This document shows positions 9,024 through 20,200 of a stretch of DNA of 64,000 nt, piece by piece. Each line of letters begins with the position of its first letter. Position 1 is the stretch's first letter. A program made the translations under genes and the position numbers. Source of the DNA: Gilliamella sp. wkB7 (GTDB lineage Bacteria > Pseudomonadota > Gammaproteobacteria > Enterobacterales > Orbaceae). The notes under the pieces are model-generated. The model had not been told where the DNA came from. It saw only the letters and a list, made by a program, of their open reading frames with translations, and did no database searches. Location of the stretch: the NCBI RefSeq assembly GCF_001693435.1, contig NZ_CM004509.1, positions 186,001 through 250,000 on the forward strand, given 5' to 3'.

Positions 9024-10163
9024 TTATTCTGTAATTTGGCTAACTTGATTAATCATTCCTACACCTGGTGAAAACACCGCATATAAGAATTTTTGTAGTT
9101 CAACAATAGGTGCAGATGCAACATAAACGATATCATTATTTTGAACTTGGAAATTTTTCATAATGAAAAATGAATTAGGATTAGTTAAGTCAATTTGATA
9201 AACGGTTGGCATGGTTTCTTTCTTATTATTGACTAATAGATTATCTTGATATCTAAATACAAACACACCTTTTGCATTTGCTTTATTATCATTTAAACCA
9301 CCAATACGAGCTAGTGCTTGAATTAAATCAATTCCTACAGCTTCAAAACGTACTTCTTTGGTTGCGCCTGTAGCCCCCATCGAAATAAAAGAATTTGGCT
9401 TATTAATCAAAGTAATAACATCATTTTGCTGAAGATAAATATTAAATTGAGGATTTGATAAAACCGAAATTAATGGGATTTGGCTATTTTTCTTATTTCG
9501 AGTAAGTTGTATTAATGTGTCTTTAATATCATACATACTGTCACCTAACATTGCTACAGCATCTAATAATCGTTCTCCTTTAGCTGTCAGGGTCATTTTG
9601 CCACTAAACTTGTCTCCAATAACTGTAATTGTTGACGATCTTTTCTCTAAAATCGTAATGATGATTTGAGGTCTATTTGCGATGCCTGATAATTTTTCAA
9701 CAATCTCATTTTGTATTTGAGAAGGGGTTTTATCATTTACTTTTAGAATTCCAACAAATGGTAATGAAATAAGACCGTTTGAATCTACAGTCACTATAGG
9801 CAACTCAGTTAATCCAGTTCTTGGCGCCCCTGTATCACTCGATCCTGTAAATAATATTGCTGGTGGAGTTTCAATAATTGAGATTTTTAGACTATCCCCT
9901 TTTCCAATTCTATCGACTTTTTGTACTTGATTCGTTGTTTCATTAATAAATTTAATACGATTTTTGGATAAGTTAGCATCTTTAGTAAAATTGATTGGAT
10001 TATTGAGATCGACTAAATTAACTTTATTATAAATTGCATCCTGTCTAGAATCATGTTTATTTAGACTTTTTATTGAAGAAAAACTTGGTCCAGAATGTGG
10101 TAATACTGAACAGCCACATAAAACCATGGCTAGAGTTATTGGAAGAAGAGCTGGTAGTTTCAA
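9024..10163 (-). CDS. ctrA: Capsule export outer-membrane lipoprotein (OPX family, CtrA/BexD type)
   Basis: 379 residues with a lipoprotein signal ending in the lipobox LCGC (Cys about residue 18), then a polysaccharide-export domain (GDSLKISIIETPP) and repeated SLBB-like beta-grasp regions (VDSNGLISLPFVGILKV; LQQNDVITLI). It forms the outer-membrane channel. The start is TTG at 10163: AAGGAA stands seven bases upstream, and starting at the first in-frame ATG would destroy the signal peptide. It is the first gene of the capsule operon. The size and lipobox fit CtrA/BexD better than E. coli KpsD. Confidence 0.9.
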   Translation of the reverse strand: MKLPALLPITLAMVLCGCSVLPHSGPSFSSIKSLNKHDSRQDAIYNKVNLVDLNNPINFTKDANLSKNRIKFINETTNQVQKVDRIGKGDSLKISIIETPPAILFTGSSDTGAPRTGLTELPIVTVDSNGLISLPFVGILKVNDKTPSQIQNEIVEKLSGIANRPQIIITILEKRSSTITVIGDKFSGKMTLTAKGERLLDAVAMLGDSMYDIKDTLIQLTRNKKNSQIPLISVLSNPQFNIYLQQNDVITLINKPNSFISMGATGATKEVRFEAVGIDLIQALARIGGLNDNKANAKGVFVFRYQDNLLVNNKKETMPTVYQIDLTNPNSFFIMKNFQVQNNDIVYVASAPIVELQKFLYAVFSPGVGMINQVSQITE

Positions 10164-10263
10164 AATAAATTTCCTTATACATCATTTCTTATTTCTTATT
10201 TTTTATTTCTTATTTTTTTTTATTTTTATTATAAAACAGATAATTTTAGACTAAAAGTGTTTT

Positions 10264-10378
10264 GTGGTGGAGACCCTATCAGCCACATCTCACACACATA
10301 TTTTTTACTTTGGCTGCTTCCTTCCGGACCTGACCTGATGAGCAAAAAAATGTTGCAAGAGGACCCATAGTGCCTCCA
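10264..10378 (-). ncRNA. ffs: 4.5S RNA (bacterial signal recognition particle RNA)
   Basis: The minus strand carries the universally conserved SRP core CAGGTCAGGTCCGGAAGGAA then GCAGCCA, flanked by arms that pair (GGAGGCAC... with ...GGGTCTCCACC). Length and alignment fit the 114-nt E. coli 4.5S RNA. It binds Ffh for co-translational membrane targeting. Ends are placed by comparison with E. coli and may be off by a few bases. Confidence 0.95.
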
Positions 10379-10442
10379 TAGGAAAGGTTTTATTATGCTT
10401 TAATTATAAAATTATTTCAATTATTATTTTACTCGACAATAC

Positions 10443-10487
10443 TCAATCGACCTTTCTTTAATCTTAACTTTAAAGAAAGGCGATTGA
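10443..10487. other. Long inverted repeat between ihfA and ffs
   Basis: TCAATCG-A-CCTTTCTTTAA pairs with TTAAAGAAAGGCGATTGA: 18 base pairs with one bulged base and an 8-base loop. There is no T-run on either side, so it is not a standard intrinsic terminator, though it sits just after ihfA and may still end or protect its transcript. Confidence 0.7.
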
Positions 10488-10521
10488 AATAAGAGTATAG
10501 AATTTAATTCTACAGCATAAG

Positions 10522-10815
10522 CTACAGTGCTAAATTCTTTTCTACTCGTTCTCTGAATTTAATACCTGGTCTGAATGTAACTACTCGACGAGCTGAGATA
10601 TCTACACTTTCACCAGTTTTAGGATTACGACCCGGGCGTGAATTTTTATCACGTATAGCAAAATTACCAAATCCAGATAATTTTACTGGTTCCCCTTTTT
10701 CTAAAGCCACTCGAATCTCTTCAAAAAAAAGTTCAACAAGGACTTTAGCTTCTTGACGATCAATATTAAATTTTTCGGCAAGACGATCTGCAATATCAGC
10801 TTTAGTTAATGTCAT
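10522..10815 (-). CDS. ihfA: Integration host factor subunit alpha
   Basis: 97 residues of the HU/IHF fold: [16 protein letters not shown] at the start, the GFGNF turn, and the DNA-intercalating arm motif [10 protein letters not shown]. With IHF-beta it bends DNA at specific sites. It starts 5 bp after pheT ends, the same pheST-ihfA arrangement as in E. coli, and is probably co-transcribed with pheST. Confidence 0.97.
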   Translation of the reverse strand: MTLTKADIADRLAEKFNIDRQEAKVLVELFFEEIRVALEKGEPVKLSGFGNFAIRDKNSRPGRNPKTGESVDISARRVVTFRPGIKFRERVEKNLAL

Positions 10816-10820
10816 AGTTA

Positions 10821-13208
10821 TTATTCTCTTAATAGGGCTTTAAAACGATTTTGTAAAGCAGTGACACACTTGCTTACAATGTTTGTTATATCTTCTTCTT
10901 CAAGTGTACGTGATTTGTCTTGTAAAATCAAACTGATAGCAAGGCTTTTTTGATCTTCTTTAATGTTATCTCCTTGATAGACATCAAAAAGATTAACTTT
11001 AACAAGTTGCTCTCCTCCAGCTTGCTTACACACTGAAATAATTTCTGCTGCTGGAATTGTATTTGAAACAATAATCGCTATATCTCGTTTGTTTGACGGA
11101 TATTTTGAAAGGTCTTGAGCAACAGGCACCTTTTTAAAGTTAATTTTAGCTAAATTTATTTCAAAAACAAGCGTTTTACTATTTAAAGATAATTTTTTTT
11201 CGATTTCTGGATGTAAAACACCAAAATAACCGATAACCTCATCATTTAAATTGATTACTGCACTTTGTCCTGGATGTAAAGCTGATAATTCTGCTTTATT
11301 AAACAAAACTTGTCCATCACAACCTAACAGAGATAAAATGGCTTCAAGATCCCCTTTTAAATCATAAAAATCAACGCTCTTTTTAGGTAATTGCCAATGA
11401 TCTTCGTATAAATTACCCGTAATAACCCCAGAAAGCATGAATTCTTGACGCACACCCAACTCACATTTTTCATCTGGTATAAAACGTAAACCCGTTTCAA
11501 ATAATCGTAAACGAGATTGTTGTCGATTTTGATTATAGAGCACCGCATCTAATAATCCTGACCACAATGATAAGCGCATTACAGACATTTCACTGGAAAT
11601 TGGATTTGGTAAAGTGATTACAGGTTCATTCGGATGAAGAATATGCTGAATTTTAGGATCAACAAAACTATATGTTACGGCTTCTTGATAACCACGATCA
11701 ACCAATAAGTCTTTTATTCGGCGTAAAGATATAATACTTTCTGGTTTTGGCTGCATTACCGATTCAATTTTCATATTTGTATTCGGAATATTGTTATATC
11801 CGTATATGCGGGCAACTTCTTCAACCAAATCTTCTTCGATTTGTAAGTCAAAACGCCAGGTAGGTGATTTAACGATCCAAATATCGTCTTTATATTCTAC
11901 TTCACAACCAAGTCGAACTAAAATATCCGTAATTTTTTGTGCTTCAATGGTATAGCCTATAATTCGATCAATTTTGTTACGGTGTAACTTTATTGTTGCT
12001 TGTGAGGGTAATTCACTTTGATTTGTAACTTCAATAACTGGCCCAACCTCCCCGCCACAAATATCAACTAATAATTGTGTCGCTCTTTCCATTGCCACAA
12101 ACTGTAATGCAGGATCGACACCACGTTCATAGCGGTGAGAAGCCTCAGTATGTAGCCCATATTCTCGAGCCTTACCTGTAATTGCTAATGGAGCAAAAAA
12201 AGCTGACTCAAGAAAAATATCTGTAGTTGATTGTGTTACACTTGATTTTTCACCGCCCATAATACCTGCAATTGCTAAAACTTTATTATGATCTGCAATA
12301 ACTAATGTTTTATCATTCAATTTAACTTCATTACCATTAAGTAATGTCATTTCTTCGTCTTGGTGAGCATAACGAACAATAATGCCTTTTTCAATTTGGT
12401 TTAAATCGAACGCATGCATTGGATGACCAAGTTCAAGTAATACATAATTAGTAATATCAACGACTGCATCAACAGAACGAATGCCTCCACGACGCAACTT
12501 TTCTTTCATCCATAATGGTGTCATCGCATTGATATTGATATTTTTAATTACTCTTCCTAAGTAACGAGGAGCTGCTTTTGGAGCATCTATTTGGATTGAT
12601 AAGGTATCAGAAATTGTTGTTGGTACATTTGCTATTTTAATTTCTTTCATTGGAATATTATTAACGGCTGAGATATCTCTAGCAATCCCAACAATACCAA
12701 AACAATCAGCACGATTAGGTGTAACACTTATATCAATCATAACATCGTTAAGATTTAAATATTCTCGAATGTCTTTTCCCAAAGGTGCATTATCAGGTAA
12801 TTCAATAATACCATTATGATCATCAGTAATACCTAATTCTGAATAAGAGCATAGCATCCCTTCTGAAGGCTCACCGCGTAGTTTTGCTGATTTAATTTTA
12901 AAATCACCAGGTAAAACAGCCCCAACAGTAGCGCAAGCAACCATTAAACCTTGTCGGCAATTTGGTGCACCACACACAATATCAAGTAATTCATCTTTAC
13001 CTATGTCCACTTTAGTTACACGAAGTTTGTCTGCATTAGGATGTTGTTTACACTCAACAACTTTTCCTATCACAACACCAGTAAAATCTCCTGCAACCTT
13101 TTCCACATTATCAACTTCTAAACCAGCCATTGTTAATTGATCGGCTAGCATTTCGCTACTAATTTCTGGATTGATCCATTCACGTAGCCAACTTTCACTA
13201 AATTTCAT
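10821..13208 (-). CDS. pheT: Phenylalanyl-tRNA synthetase beta subunit
   Basis: 795 residues, the normal length. An EMAP-like tRNA-binding domain lies near residues 39-148 ([19 protein letters not shown]), followed by B3/B4 domains, the B5 domain and a C-terminal ferredoxin-like anticodon-binding domain ([12 protein letters not shown], about residue 706). It forms the alpha2-beta2 enzyme with PheS and carries editing. GGAG stands eight bases before the ATG, 16 bp after pheS. Confidence 0.97.
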   Translation of the reverse strand: MKFSESWLREWINPEISSEMLADQLTMAGLEVDNVEKVAGDFTGVVIGKVVECKQHPNADKLRVTKVDIGKDELLDIVCGAPNCRQGLMVACATVGAVLPGDFKIKSAKLRGEPSEGMLCSYSELGITDDHNGIIELPDNAPLGKDIREYLNLNDVMIDISVTPNRADCFGIVGIARDISAVNNIPMKEIKIANVPTTISDTLSIQIDAPKAAPRYLGRVIKNININAMTPLWMKEKLRRGGIRSVDAVVDITNYVLLELGHPMHAFDLNQIEKGIIVRYAHQDEEMTLLNGNEVKLNDKTLVIADHNKVLAIAGIMGGEKSSVTQSTTDIFLESAFFAPLAITGKAREYGLHTEASHRYERGVDPALQFVAMERATQLLVDICGGEVGPVIEVTNQSELPSQATIKLHRNKIDRIIGYTIEAQKITDILVRLGCEVEYKDDIWIVKSPTWRFDLQIEEDLVEEVARIYGYNNIPNTNMKIESVMQPKPESIISLRRIKDLLVDRGYQEAVTYSFVDPKIQHILHPNEPVITLPNPISSEMSVMRLSLWSGLLDAVLYNQNRQQSRLRLFETGLRFIPDEKCELGVRQEFMLSGVITGNLYEDHWQLPKKSVDFYDLKGDLEAILSLLGCDGQVLFNKAELSALHPGQSAVINLNDEVIGYFGVLHPEIEKKLSLNSKTLVFEINLAKINFKKVPVAQDLSKYPSNKRDIAIIVSNTIPAAEIISVCKQAGGEQLVKVNLFDVYQGDNIKEDQKSLAISLILQDKSRTLEEEDITNIVSKCVTALQNRFKALLRE

Positions 13209-13224
13209 GTTTTGATCTCCAGAA

Positions 13225-14289
<1,065 letters not shown>

Positions 14290-14346
14290 TCACGAATGAA
14301 AATTTTTAATGAAGCTAAAAAAGAAACGAAAAACAACTAATTTCAT
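14290..14346 (-). CDS. pheM: pheST operon leader peptide PheM
   Basis: An 18-codon open frame from ATG 14346 to TGA 14290 reads MKLVVFRFFFSFIKNFHS, with six phenylalanines. An AAGAG lies about ten bases upstream and an attenuator hairpin stands just downstream, before pheS. Slow translation at Phe codons when charged tRNA-Phe is scarce should prevent the terminator and let pheST be transcribed, as in E. coli. Too short for ordinary gene callers. Confidence 0.9.
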   Translation of the reverse strand: MKLVVFRFFFSFIKNFHS

Positions 14347-14383
14347 AATTACTTTACTCTTAAATAATATTATCAATAAAATG

Positions 14384-14408
14384 ATAAAAGCCGAGATAAC
14401 TCGGCTCT
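14384..14408 (-). terminator. Hairpin terminator after rplT
   Basis: GAGCCGAG-TTAT-CTCGGCTTTT on the minus strand, ten bases after the rplT stop. The short T-run suggests partial termination before the pheM-pheST segment. Confidence 0.8.
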
Positions 14409-14418
14409 TATAAAGCTA

Positions 14419-14775
<357 letters not shown>

Positions 14776-14804
14776 CTATATCCTCTAATTAATTAACCAA
14801 TAAA

Positions 14805-15002
14805 TTAAGCGTATGGAACACACGCAGTAACTAAACCTAAATCGCCTTTTGACACAGTAGTCAAACCACGTAAATGACGTTTACGCTTAGTTGATTTTTT
14901 GGTTAGGATATGACTCTTGTTAGCTTGTTTATGCTTAAAGCCACCAGAAGCTGTTTTTTTAAAGCGCTTTGCTGCGCCTCTTACAGTTTTAATTTTAGGC
15001 AT
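14805..15002 (-). CDS. rpmI: 50S ribosomal protein L35
   Basis: 65 residues from ATG 15002: [20 protein letters not shown]. The frame is open five codons upstream (15017) but the L35 family starts at MPKIKT. It lies between infC and rplT. Confidence 0.97.
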   Translation of the reverse strand: MPKIKTVRGAAKRFKKTASGGFKHKQANKSHILTKKSTKRKRHLRGLTTVSKGDLGLVTACVPYA

Positions 15003-15086
15003 TTTATTAATTTCCACTTCGCATTGTTAATAAAAATAAAATAATGGTGTAATTTTTAGAAAACTAAAGATTAACTTGCAAAACCA

Positions 15087-15626
15087 TTACTTCTTCTTCG
15101 GCGCTAGCACCATTATCATTTGACGACCTTCAATCTTAGTTGGATAAGATTCAATAACCGCCAAATCAGCTAAGTCTTCTTTAATGCGATCAAGCATCTC
15201 AGTACCTAACTGTTGATGAGCCATTTCACGTCCACGAAAACGCAACGTGACTTTAGCTTTATCGCCATCTTCTAGAAAGCGAATCAGGCTGCGGAGTTTT
15301 ACCTGATAGTCGCCTTCATCTGTACCAGGTCGGAATTTAATTTCCTTAACCTGAACAACCTTTTGCTTCTTCTTCTGTTCTTTTGTTGCTTTACTCTTTT
15401 CATAGAGGAACTTGCCATAATCCATAATTCGACAAACAGGTGGCTCTGCATTAGGGCTTATTTCGACTAAATCTAAAGTTGCTTCTTCCGCTTGTTTTAA
15501 AGCTTCTTCTAAGCTTACTATACCGAGCTGTTCACCATCGACGCCGGTTAACCTCACCTCACGAGCAGTAATCTCATCATTGATCTTATGCGCGCGTGTT
15601 GACTGAATACGTTTACTGACTTTAAT
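15087..15626 (-). CDS. infC: Translation initiation factor IF-3 (AUU start codon)
   Basis: Homology extends 23 codons upstream of the first [23 protein letters not shown]..., matching the IF-3 N-terminal region. The only start at the right place is ATT at 15626-15624, eight bases after GGAGG; the ATG between them reads only two codons to a stop. This gives 179 residues against 180 in E. coli, where infC also uses AUU to autoregulate, since IF-3 rejects non-canonical start codons. Conserved core: [13 protein letters not shown] and [13 protein letters not shown]. It lies 27 bp after thrS. Confidence 0.96.
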   Translation of the reverse strand: MKVSKRIQSTRAHKINDEITAREVRLTGVDGEQLGIVSLEEALKQAEEATLDLVEISPNAEPPVCRIMDYGKFLYEKSKATKEQKKKQKVVQVKEIKFRPGTDEGDYQVKLRSLIRFLEDGDKAKVTLRFRGREMAHQQLGTEMLDRIKEDLADLAVIESYPTKIEGRQMIMVLAPKKK

Positions 15627-15653
15627 ATCTCATTCCTCCAAATTAATTTATCG

Positions 15654-17579
15654 TTAATTCATTTGTTCTAATGAACGACTATGAATTTCGTTAAGCAACA
15701 ATTCTATAACATGTTTCACTTCAAAGCTACCAAGATCTTTACCTTGACGAGTTCGAACTGAAATTGTTCCTGATTGCATTTCTTTGTCTCCACAAACAAA
15801 CATATACGGAACACGTTTTAGAGTATGCTCTCGAATTTTAAACCCAATTTTCTCATTTCTCAAGTCTGCTTTTGCTCTAATTCCAACTTTTTGCAATTGC
15901 TCGGTTAATTGTTTGGCATATTCAGCTTGATTATCGGTAATATTTATTACTGCAACTTGCAAAGGAGCAAGCCATGTAGGGAAGAATCCAGCACAATCTT
16001 CGGTTAAAATTCCCATAAAGCGTTCCATTGAACCTAAAATTGCTCTATGGATCATAACTGGTGTATGGCGTTCGTTATCTTCACCTACATATGTCGCATC
16101 TAAACGTTCAGGTAACATGAAATCAAGTTGTACTGTACCACATTGCCATGCTCGTCCTAAACAATCATGTAAAGTAAATTCAATTTTTGGTCCATAAAAT
16201 GCGCCTTCGCCTGGTAAATATTCGAATTCAATACCATTTTCAGTTAAACATTCAGCTAAATCTTTTTCAGCTAAATCCCATGTTTCATCTTTACCAATAC
16301 GTTTTTCTGGGCGAGTGGATAATTTAACGGTAATATCTTTAAAACCAAATGTGCTGTAAGTATCATAAACCATTTTAATACAGCTGTTTACTTCACCTCG
16401 AATTTGCTCTTCAGTGCAGAATATATGCGCATCATCTTGGGTAAAGCCTCGAACACGCATTAAACCATGTAATGAACCTGACGGTTCGTTACGATGACAA
16501 CTACCAAACTCAGCCATACGTAAAGGTAAATCACGATAAGATTTTAGACCTTGATTAAAAATTTGTACATGACCCGGGCAGTTCATTGGTTTAATACAAT
16601 ATTCACGATTTTCAGACGAAGTAACAAACATTAACTCTTTATAGTTACCCCAATGACCTGTTTTTTCCCATAATACGCGATCCATCATAAATGGACCTTT
16701 TACTTCTTGATAATTGTATTCTTTTAATTTGGTACGAACAAAAACTTCTAGTTCACGAAATATAATCCAACCATCATTATGCCAAAATACCATACCAGGT
16801 GCTTCTTCTTGCATATGATAAAGATCAAGTTGTTTACCAATTTTACGGTGATCACGTTTAGCGGCTTCTTCTAAAAATTGTAAATAACTATCAAGTTGTT
16901 TTTTATCCGCCCAAGCTGTGCCATAAATACGTTGTAACATTTTATTATCACTATTACCACGCCAATAAGCACCAGCAATTTTTTGTAATTTGAAATGATG
17001 ACAAAAACGCATATTAGGGACATGAGGTCCTCGGCACATATCAATATATTCTTCATGATGATAGAGTGCCGGTGTTGAATCTTTGGGAATATTTTCGTCT
17101 AAAATAGCAATTTTATACGGTTCACGACGATCCCAAAATACTTCTCTTGCACGTTCCCAGCTCACAACTTCTTTTTTTACTTCATAATCTTTTTTTGCTA
17201 ATTCGTGCATACGTTTTTCTAAAGCATCAAGATCTTCCTGAGTTAAAGAATGATCTAAATCAATATCATAGTAGAAACCATTGTCAATAGTTGGACCAAT
17301 TGCCATCTGCGTATCAGGCCATAATTGTTTAATAGCATGACCTAATAAATGAGCACAAGAATGGCGAATAATTTCTAAACCATCTTCATCTTTAGCAGTA
17401 ATGATAGCTAATGTTGCATCCTCTTCAATTACATCACAAGCATCTTTACGTTGACCATTTACACGCCCAGCAATACAAGCCTTAGCAAGCCCTGCTCCAA
17501 TACTTTGAGCAACTTCTAGAACAGTAACTGGTTTATCAAATTGACGTTGACTTCCGTCAGGAAGAGTAATAATTGGCAT
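15654..17579 (-). CDS. thrS: Threonyl-tRNA synthetase
   Basis: 641 residues, full length. An N-terminal TGS domain (1-62), the editing domain with [12 protein letters not shown] (about 73), the catalytic core with class II motifs and zinc ligands (MNCPGH, about 332; [18 protein letters not shown] motif 2), and a C-terminal anticodon domain ([10 protein letters not shown], about 544). AAGGA precedes the ATG, and the leader contains a hairpin resembling a tRNA-Thr anticodon arm. Confidence 0.98.
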   Translation of the reverse strand: MPIITLPDGSQRQFDKPVTVLEVAQSIGAGLAKACIAGRVNGQRKDACDVIEEDATLAIITAKDEDGLEIIRHSCAHLLGHAIKQLWPDTQMAIGPTIDNGFYYDIDLDHSLTQEDLDALEKRMHELAKKDYEVKKEVVSWERAREVFWDRREPYKIAILDENIPKDSTPALYHHEEYIDMCRGPHVPNMRFCHHFKLQKIAGAYWRGNSDNKMLQRIYGTAWADKKQLDSYLQFLEEAAKRDHRKIGKQLDLYHMQEEAPGMVFWHNDGWIIFRELEVFVRTKLKEYNYQEVKGPFMMDRVLWEKTGHWGNYKELMFVTSSENREYCIKPMNCPGHVQIFNQGLKSYRDLPLRMAEFGSCHRNEPSGSLHGLMRVRGFTQDDAHIFCTEEQIRGEVNSCIKMVYDTYSTFGFKDITVKLSTRPEKRIGKDETWDLAEKDLAECLTENGIEFEYLPGEGAFYGPKIEFTLHDCLGRAWQCGTVQLDFMLPERLDATYVGEDNERHTPVMIHRAILGSMERFMGILTEDCAGFFPTWLAPLQVAVINITDNQAEYAKQLTEQLQKVGIRAKADLRNEKIGFKIREHTLKRVPYMFVCGDKEMQSGTISVRTRQGKDLGSFEVKHVIELLLNEIHSRSLEQMN

Positions 17580-17599
17580 AATAAATCCTTATAACAGTG

Positions 17600-17620
17600 G
17601 TGCGCCACACGAAAGCGCAC
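17600..17620 (-). promoter_or_regulatory. Putative ThrS translational operator hairpin
   Basis: On the minus strand GTGCGC-TTTCGTGTG-GCGCAC forms a 6-bp GC-rich stem with a 9-base loop containing CGU, a threonine anticodon, about 20 bases before the thrS ATG. In E. coli, ThrS binds a similar anticodon-like hairpin next to its ribosome-binding site and represses its own translation. The role here is inferred from position and loop. Confidence 0.65.
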
Positions 17621-17822
17621 ATGCGTACATAAATAAGCAGAGTATACTATCACTTATTATAAGGTTTTTAAATAGGATTAAACTTGATTTAAAATTAGAT
17701 TTTTATCAAATTAATCATCTATGATGATTTCATGAACTTAAAAAGCTCAAAATCAATTTATTAATGGTATTTATGAATATTAGACATGAATTATGTAACA
17801 CTATAATATTATAAGTTAAATT

Positions 17823-17856
17823 ACCTAGCTTTAGTTTTTAACTAATCAGCTAGGCT
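17823..17856 (-). terminator. Hairpin after the sugar-kinase operon
   Basis: CCTAGCT-GA-TTAGTT...AACTAA-AGCTAGG on the minus strand: 13 base pairs with an asymmetric GA bulge, ending about ten bases after the kinase gene. The tail TAATTT is weak. Probable terminator of the operon. Confidence 0.6.
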
Positions 17857-17865
17857 TATAAAAAA

Positions 17866-18753
17866 TTATAATTCTGCTAAATATGTTTCAGGTATAACTG
17901 GCATTGAACCATTTTGGGTACAGACGTAAGAAGCGATACGATTTGCTTTAATATTAATTTCCTGTAATGCTTTACCTTTCAAATATAACACACTACTAAT
18001 TGCCATAAATGAATCGCCAGCACCAACAGTATCAATCGCTGTGATTTTTTCTGCTGGACAATAATCTTGCTCACTTTTAGTAAATAGATGACTGCCATCA
18101 CTACCACAAGTATAAATTAATAACTCTAGTTGATGATGTTGGTTAAGATAATCGAAAAGTTTTTTTGGATCAGATTTGATTTTTAACAAGTTTGCAATAA
18201 TTGGTAATTCTTCATCATTTAACTTTAAAATATTGGCATTTTCAATACAAAAAAGCAAAGTTGAATGGTTATAATGATTTTGACGCAAATTGATATCAAC
18301 AATAATTTTGGTTCGTGGTGAACAATGAGTAATAATTTTTTTTAGTAAGTCATGATTCTGTTGATTGCGTTGAATTAAACTACCAAAATAAATTGCATCT
18401 AAATTATCTTGCTTGATAAGGTCTAATAGTTGCTCTGTTAACTGAATATCATCCCAAGCAACAGGATTAACTATATCATAAGTCGGTTTTCCGTCTGAAT
18501 CTAATTTGACTAATACAGTACCTGTTGGATAATTTTTTGATATTTGAAGATGTTGTGGAATTTGCAGTTTTTCAATCAGATTACTTAAATCTTTACCATT
18601 TTCATCATCACCAATGGCAGAAACTAATATAGCGTTTGCCCCCGCAGATTTAGCATGATAACAAAAATTGGCGGCAGCCCCACCAATTTTTTTCCCATTA
18701 GGTAAACAATCCCATAAAAACTCGCCTATTGCGACCACTTTTATGTCATTCAT
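17866..18753 (-). CDS. PfkB-family sugar kinase (fructokinase-like)
   Basis: A ribokinase/PfkB fold protein of 295 residues. N-terminal GEFLWDCLPNGKKIGGAAANFCYH and C-terminal DTVGAGDSF carry the two PfkB signatures, with Asp of GAGDSF as catalytic base. The family phosphorylates fructose, ribose or related sugars; the N-terminal pattern resembles bacterial fructokinases. I place the start at ATG 18753, eight bases after AGGAA, overlapping the upstream 468-aa gene; the frame opens at TTG 18759. It is the last gene of a sugar uptake operon and probably phosphorylates the imported sugar or its product. Confidence 0.85.
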   Translation of the reverse strand: MNDIKVVAIGEFLWDCLPNGKKIGGAAANFCYHAKSAGANAILVSAIGDDENGKDLSNLIEKLQIPQHLQISKNYPTGTVLVKLDSDGKPTYDIVNPVAWDDIQLTEQLLDLIKQDNLDAIYFGSLIQRNQQNHDLLKKIITHCSPRTKIIVDINLRQNHYNHSTLLFCIENANILKLNDEELPIIANLLKIKSDPKKLFDYLNQHHQLELLIYTCGSDGSHLFTKSEQDYCPAEKITAIDTVGAGDSFMAISSVLYLKGKALQEINIKANRIASYVCTQNGSMPVIPETYLAEL

Positions 18754-20152
18754 TTTCAATTATTCCTTGTTTGACATCAATGTTTTTTTCCATACTGTCG
18801 GCTTGCTTTTGCCAATCATCAAATTGACCATATGCTGTATATATAGTCGATCCTGTTGGTAATTCAGGGTATTCATTTTCACCATTGGTTCCCCAATTCA
18901 CCCAACCTGAATCTTTACGTTGAACAATTTGATAACGTCCAACAATATTACTCGTATACCAAATCATAGAATACCCTGATTCTGGATTAATTTCAGCCGT
19001 TTTATTTGCAGCAAGCGGAAAAATAGTTTGTTCAGGCACACTGTTAACATCGACTTCTTTCGCGGATAATATTTCTTTATTTCGTTCACTGTTATGAACA
19101 ACATGATGCGCTTTACGTAAAATAGTTTTAACATGTGCTTTTATTTCTTCATCACTTAAAATACCTTCTTTAACACAAAACAGCCGCCAAAAGAAATCCC
19201 AAGACACCGCATTGATATTATCACCGATTGACTCTCGATAGCGCCTCGCATTTGGAGGGAGTTTATCAAGTGGTTGAGATAAAATTCGATTAACTTCATC
19301 CGCTAGTATGTTGGCATACAGATCTCCCTGCCTATAATAAGTACCACCGTAACTAGCAAAACGAGAAAACACCACATTATTTTGTCCACTTTCATACTCA
19401 TCACCAACGGTGATCTTATTTATAACAGGTATTCCATCCACTGAGGTTTCAAAATCATCCACATAATAAGTACGTTTAAACCAAGGTGATTTATAAAAAA
19501 ATTCCCAAACAATTGAGAATGATTTATTGTGTAATGCAGGATCTAATCCATTAGGTATTTGACCATCAAATCGATAACGACAATAAATAGGACCTTCAAC
19601 CTCAGTTTTACATTGAACTATAGTATGTTCTGGCGGATTAATTAAGCCATTTGCTGGCGTAAAAAATGGTCCATAAAATCCACCGATAGCATTTGAGCAA
19701 TCTTTAATCAAATTAAGGTTTTCAGCTTTAGCTGCAAAATAACGAATACCCCATTTTCCATATGATGTACCATCAGCAGTCCCACGACATAATTCTAAAA
19801 TATAATGCCCAGTATCAAGCCTTTTAATTCCATCTTTTAAAATGGGATCTAATTGCTTTATTCCCTTTAAATTACTTGATTGCGCTTTCGAATCTAAATA
19901 CAAAGTATAATTTTCAACTAATTGATTTAAATTAGTTACTATGAAAGCTATTGAACAAGCAGAGATCAACTTATTTGCTCCATCATAAGCTAAATCAAAT
20001 AATTGATGCGGTACAATATTCCCTTTCTCATCGACAAGTTTTACTTGGGTCGGATCAATTGGCTGTTCTTTAAAAAAAAGGCGCGTAATTACAGGTTCAT
20101 TTTGTCGATTAATACCATCTGGATTATTTAACATCAAAGTACATTTTTTCAT
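18746..20152 (-). CDS. Unrecognised 468-aa protein in sugar-uptake operon
   Basis: I do not recognise the family. The protein is soluble-looking, with no signal peptide or membrane segment, and rich in aromatic residues (WEFFYKSPWFKRTYYVDDFE, GTYYRQGDLYANIL, VSWDFFWRLF), a pattern common in beta-rich carbohydrate-active or carbohydrate-binding proteins. Its first 120 residues look like a beta-domain (EPVITRLFFKEQPIDPTQVK). It sits between the permease gene and the PfkB kinase, with its stop inside the kinase start, so it is probably translated with the kinase and handles the imported sugar or glycoside inside the cell (inference). An enzyme acting on a glycoside or uronide is one possibility, but no catalytic motif is assigned. 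Confidence 0.75.
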   Translation of the reverse strand: MKKCTLMLNNPDGINRQNEPVITRLFFKEQPIDPTQVKLVDEKGNIVPHQLFDLAYDGANKLISACSIAFIVTNLNQLVENYTLYLDSKAQSSNLKGIKQLDPILKDGIKRLDTGHYILELCRGTADGTSYGKWGIRYFAAKAENLNLIKDCSNAIGGFYGPFFTPANGLINPPEHTIVQCKTEVEGPIYCRYRFDGQIPNGLDPALHNKSFSIVWEFFYKSPWFKRTYYVDDFETSVDGIPVINKITVGDEYESGQNNVVFSRFASYGGTYYRQGDLYANILADEVNRILSQPLDKLPPNARRYRESIGDNINAVSWDFFWRLFCVKEGILSDEEIKAHVKTILRKAHHVVHNSERNKEILSAKEVDVNSVPEQTIFPLAANKTAEINPESGYSMIWYTSNIVGRYQIVQRKDSGWVNWGTNGENEYPELPTGSTIYTAYGQFDDWQKQADSMEKNIDVKQGIIENE

Positions 20153-20200
20153 TTTATTGTCCTATTAATTAAATTTTTATTATTCATGTTATTAAACAAT

